A stretch of DNA of 6,209 nucleotides from an uncultured Eubacteriales bacterium (lineage in GTDB: Bacteria > Bacillota > Clostridia > Oscillospirales > Oscillospiraceae): the NCBI GenBank assembly GCA_902475455.1, contig CABRZO010000150.1, positions 1 to 6,209 of the forward strand. Direction: 5' to 3'. The translations under genes were made by a program, and so were the position numbers. A model generated the notes under the pieces. The model was given only the letters and a program-made list of their open reading frames with translations, was not told the origin of the DNA and did not search any database. Positions 5,350 through 6,209 of this stretch are shown one piece after another (within the stretch, counting starts at the first letter, position 1; each line of letters begins with the position of its first letter).

Positions 5350-5823
5350 ATGGAAATTGAACGGAAATTCAAGCTGATTGCGTTCCCGGATCTGCCGGAG
5401 ATGGCATATCTGGACCAGTGGCAGGGCTATCTGGCCACAGATCCGGAGGTGCGCATCCGCCGGACGGAAAACCACACCGCCGGGACGGAAACCTATATTT
5501 TATGTATCAAGAGCGTGGGGGATCTGGTGCGCCATGAGGTGGAGACCGACATCACCCGGGAACAGTTTGAGGAGCTGGCTTCCATGCTGTCCTATCCCCT
5601 GATCCACAAGGAGCTCCACGCCTACCAGCTGCCCGACGGCCATGTGATGGAGTGCTCCCGGGTGGATGAGGGGGCCTTCAGCTATGCGGAGGTGGAGTTT
5701 GCCTCGGTGGAGGAGGCCAACGCCTGGACCCCGCCGGACTGGCTGGGCCGGGAGATGACCTATGAAAAGGGCTTCAAGATGCGTCAGTATTGGAGTGACC
5801 GCAGCCTGGCCCGGAATATCTGA
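5350..5823 (+). CDS. CYTH-domain protein (triphosphate tunnel metalloenzyme family)
   Basis: A 157-residue CYTH protein. The N-terminal MEIERKFKL carries the family ExExK signature (E2, E4, K6). Further charged residues expected to line the tunnel are RIRR (35-38), IKS (53-55), RHEVETDI (61-68), K87, ECSRVDEG (101-108), YAEVEF (112-117) and YEKGFKMRQYW (138-148). The family hydrolyses inorganic triphosphate or nucleoside or thiamine triphosphates, and some members make cAMP. In short bacterial single-domain members like this one, triphosphatase activity is the usual finding, but the substrate cannot be read from the sequence. All signature positions look intact and length is normal (about 150-200). 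The ATG follows AGAGGTG (5336-5342). It stands alone, transcribed away from the coat-type gene, and ends before a strong hairpin. Confidence 0.92.
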   Translation: MEIERKFKLIAFPDLPEMAYLDQWQGYLATDPEVRIRRTENHTAGTETYILCIKSVGDLVRHEVETDITREQFEELASMLSYPLIHKELHAYQLPDGHVMECSRVDEGAFSYAEVEFASVEEANAWTPPDWLGREMTYEKGFKMRQYWSDRSLARNI

Positions 5824-5843
5824 CTTTATATCTTAATCTTAAG

Positions 5844-5873
5844 AAGCTGCCGCAACTTTGTTGCGGCAGCTTT
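5844..5873 (+). terminator. Terminator hairpin after the CYTH gene (copy 1 of a repeat)
   Basis: AAGCTGCCGCAAC (5844-5856) pairs perfectly with GTTGCGGCAGCTT (5860-5872) around a TTT loop, 20 bases after the stop codon. Only TTT then CAGTC follows, so the T-tail is short. The same hairpin recurs at 6165-6197 with a full T-run. It is the likely terminator of the CYTH gene, possibly weakened. Confidence 0.7.
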
Positions 5874-5914
5874 CAGTCTGTCAAAAAACCTTAGGTTTTG
5901 GCGGTTTCACAGAA

Positions 5915-5938
5915 TTCCGTCCTCTGAAGAGGACGGAA
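5915..5938. repeat. 11-bp perfect inverted repeat in the element
   Basis: TTCCGTCCTCT (5915-5925) pairs with AGAGGACGGAA (5928-5938). As a folded strand the innermost pairs would open to form a loop. It is one of the serial hairpins of the 280-bp block. Confidence 0.8.
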
Positions 5939-5952
5939 CAAAATTCAATCCC

Positions 5953-5985
5953 GTCATTTCCGGGGACATGCGCCTCGGAAATGAC
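5953..5985. repeat. 10-bp inverted repeat with 13-base loop
   Basis: GTCATTTCCG (5953-5962) pairs with CGGAAATGAC (5976-5985) around a 13-base loop. CCTTTATTTTTGGGGG follows, so on the plus strand it could also act as a weak terminator. Confidence 0.8.
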
Positions 5986-6026
5986 CCTTTATTTTTGGGG
6001 GAGCGCCTTTGGCGTTTATCCCACTC

Positions 6027-6064
6027 GCCCTGAAACATGCTGCCAGCATGTTCCCTTTTCGGGC
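6027..6064. repeat. Two-level hairpin (outer GCCC-GAAA, inner CATGCT)
   Basis: GCCC (6027-6030) and GAAA (6032-6035) pair with TTTC (6057-6060) and GGGC (6061-6064), with one bulged T. Inside, CATGCT (6036-6041) pairs with AGCATG (6045-6050) around a GCC loop. An internal TTCCCT stretch is left unpaired on one side. Confidence 0.7.
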
Positions 6065-6067
6065 TCA

Positions 6068-6118
6068 CATGCAGGACAGGGTGACTTTTGCACAAGCAAT
6101 CGAGCCCTGTCCTGCATG
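6068..6118. repeat. 14-bp perfect inverted repeat with 23-base loop
   Basis: CATGCAGGACAGGG (6068-6081) pairs perfectly with CCCTGTCCTGCATG (6105-6118), enclosing a 23-base loop (6082-6104) that contains a small TTGC/GCAA pairing. It is the longest uninterrupted stem inside the block and is GC-rich enough to be stable in RNA or single-stranded DNA. Confidence 0.9.
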
Positions 6119-6126
6119 CAGCCCCT

Positions 6127-6159
6127 TTGTCAAAAAAAGCCTATGGCCTTTTTTGACAA
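6127..6159. repeat. 15-bp inverted repeat forming the right end of the element
   Basis: Bases 6127-6141 (TTGTCAAAAAAAGCC) pair with 6145-6159 (GGCCTTTTTTGACAA) with one A-C mismatch and a TAT loop. On the plus strand the 3' arm has a T6 run, so it might also act as a terminator. Its outer arm supplies the right-hand inverted end of the 280-bp block. Confidence 0.85.
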
Positions 6160-6164
6160 GCTCA

Positions 6165-6197
6165 AAGCTGCCGCAACTTTGTTGCGGCAGCTTTTTT
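6165..6197 (+). terminator. Second copy of the CYTH terminator hairpin, with full T-run
   Basis: The same AAGCTGCCGCAAC / TTT / GTTGCGGCAGCTT hairpin as at 5844, here extended by one A-T pair outward (6164-6194) and followed by TTTTTT (6192-6197), then CAGTC. This copy has the stronger terminator form. No gene lies between the two copies, so it either catches read-through from the CYTH gene or marks the original terminator before the 280-bp block was inserted. Confidence 0.75.
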
Positions 6198-6209
6198 CAG
6201 TCATAGCCC

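Larger units (their letters stand above)
5879..6158. mobile_element. 280-bp MITE-like palindromic element, non-coding
   Basis: The block begins with TGTCAAAAAA (5879-5888) and ends with its exact reverse complement TTTTTTGACA (6149-6158). It is bracketed by two near-identical copies of a terminator hairpin plus CAGTC (5844-5878 and 6165-6202). Inside, hairpins follow one another: 5885-5899, 5915-5938, 5953-5985, 6004-6014, 6027-6064, 6068-6118 and 6127-6159. No credible gene is present; the two short open frames lack ribosome sites and run through the palindromes. Small size, inverted ends, dense structure and flanking duplication fit a non-autonomous mobile repeat. A structured RNA, or a terminator cluster grown by duplication, are alternatives. 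I do not recognise a named family. Confidence 0.5.

Noticed and set aside
5907..6206. Short frames 5907-6095 (minus) and 6009-6206 (plus) in the hairpin block
   Set aside because: No ribosome sites, they run through palindromic arms, and composition is unlike a protein. The region is better explained as non-coding repeat.

Overview
The window looks like chromosomal DNA from a GC-rich, endospore-forming Clostridia species, probably a gut Oscillospiraceae of the Flavonifractor/Lawsonibacter kind. This is inferred from the AraA/AraD sequences, strong GGAGG ribosome sites, high GC, and a collagen-like spore-surface gene beside a Cys-rich coat-type gene. The genus is not proven.

Left part (1-2673, plus strand): the 3' end of an L-arabinose operon. 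It holds the C-terminus of L-arabinose isomerase (araA), complete L-ribulose-5-phosphate 4-epimerase (araD), an unrecognised 155-residue helical protein, and an aldose 1-epimerase (galM). Each gene has its own ribosome site and the gaps are short (18, 74 and 35 bases). The 74-base gap carries a strong hairpin. AraA makes L-ribulose and AraD makes D-xylulose 5-phosphate. The mutarotase probably supplies the right sugar anomer. The kinase step and earlier genes would lie upstream of the window.

Middle (2674-3138): no protein gene. It holds a compact structured region (2747-2850) closed by a 16-bp stem, a perfect-consensus housekeeping promoter, a single tRNA-Ala(GGC) with encoded CCA, and two back-to-back terminator hairpins. 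The second hairpin can also serve the convergent gene to the right.

Spore-surface part (3139-5289, minus strand): a Cys-rich conserved protein (4366-5208) is transcribed toward a collagen-like protein (3139-4209). The latter has a nine-Cys N-terminus, 66 Gly-X-Y triplets and a BclA-like C-terminal domain. The upstream gene has a good match to a sigma-K (late mother-cell) promoter and the collagen gene a weaker one. I read the pair as a coat/exosporium module.

Right part (5321-6209): a divergent CYTH-domain gene (5350-5823) ends in a terminator hairpin. That hairpin, with the following CAGTC, occurs again about 320 bases downstream. Between the two copies lies a 280-bp non-coding block bounded by 10-bp inverted ends and packed with hairpins. 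I interpret it as a MITE-like or other palindromic mobile repeat, and it is the most unusual object in the window.
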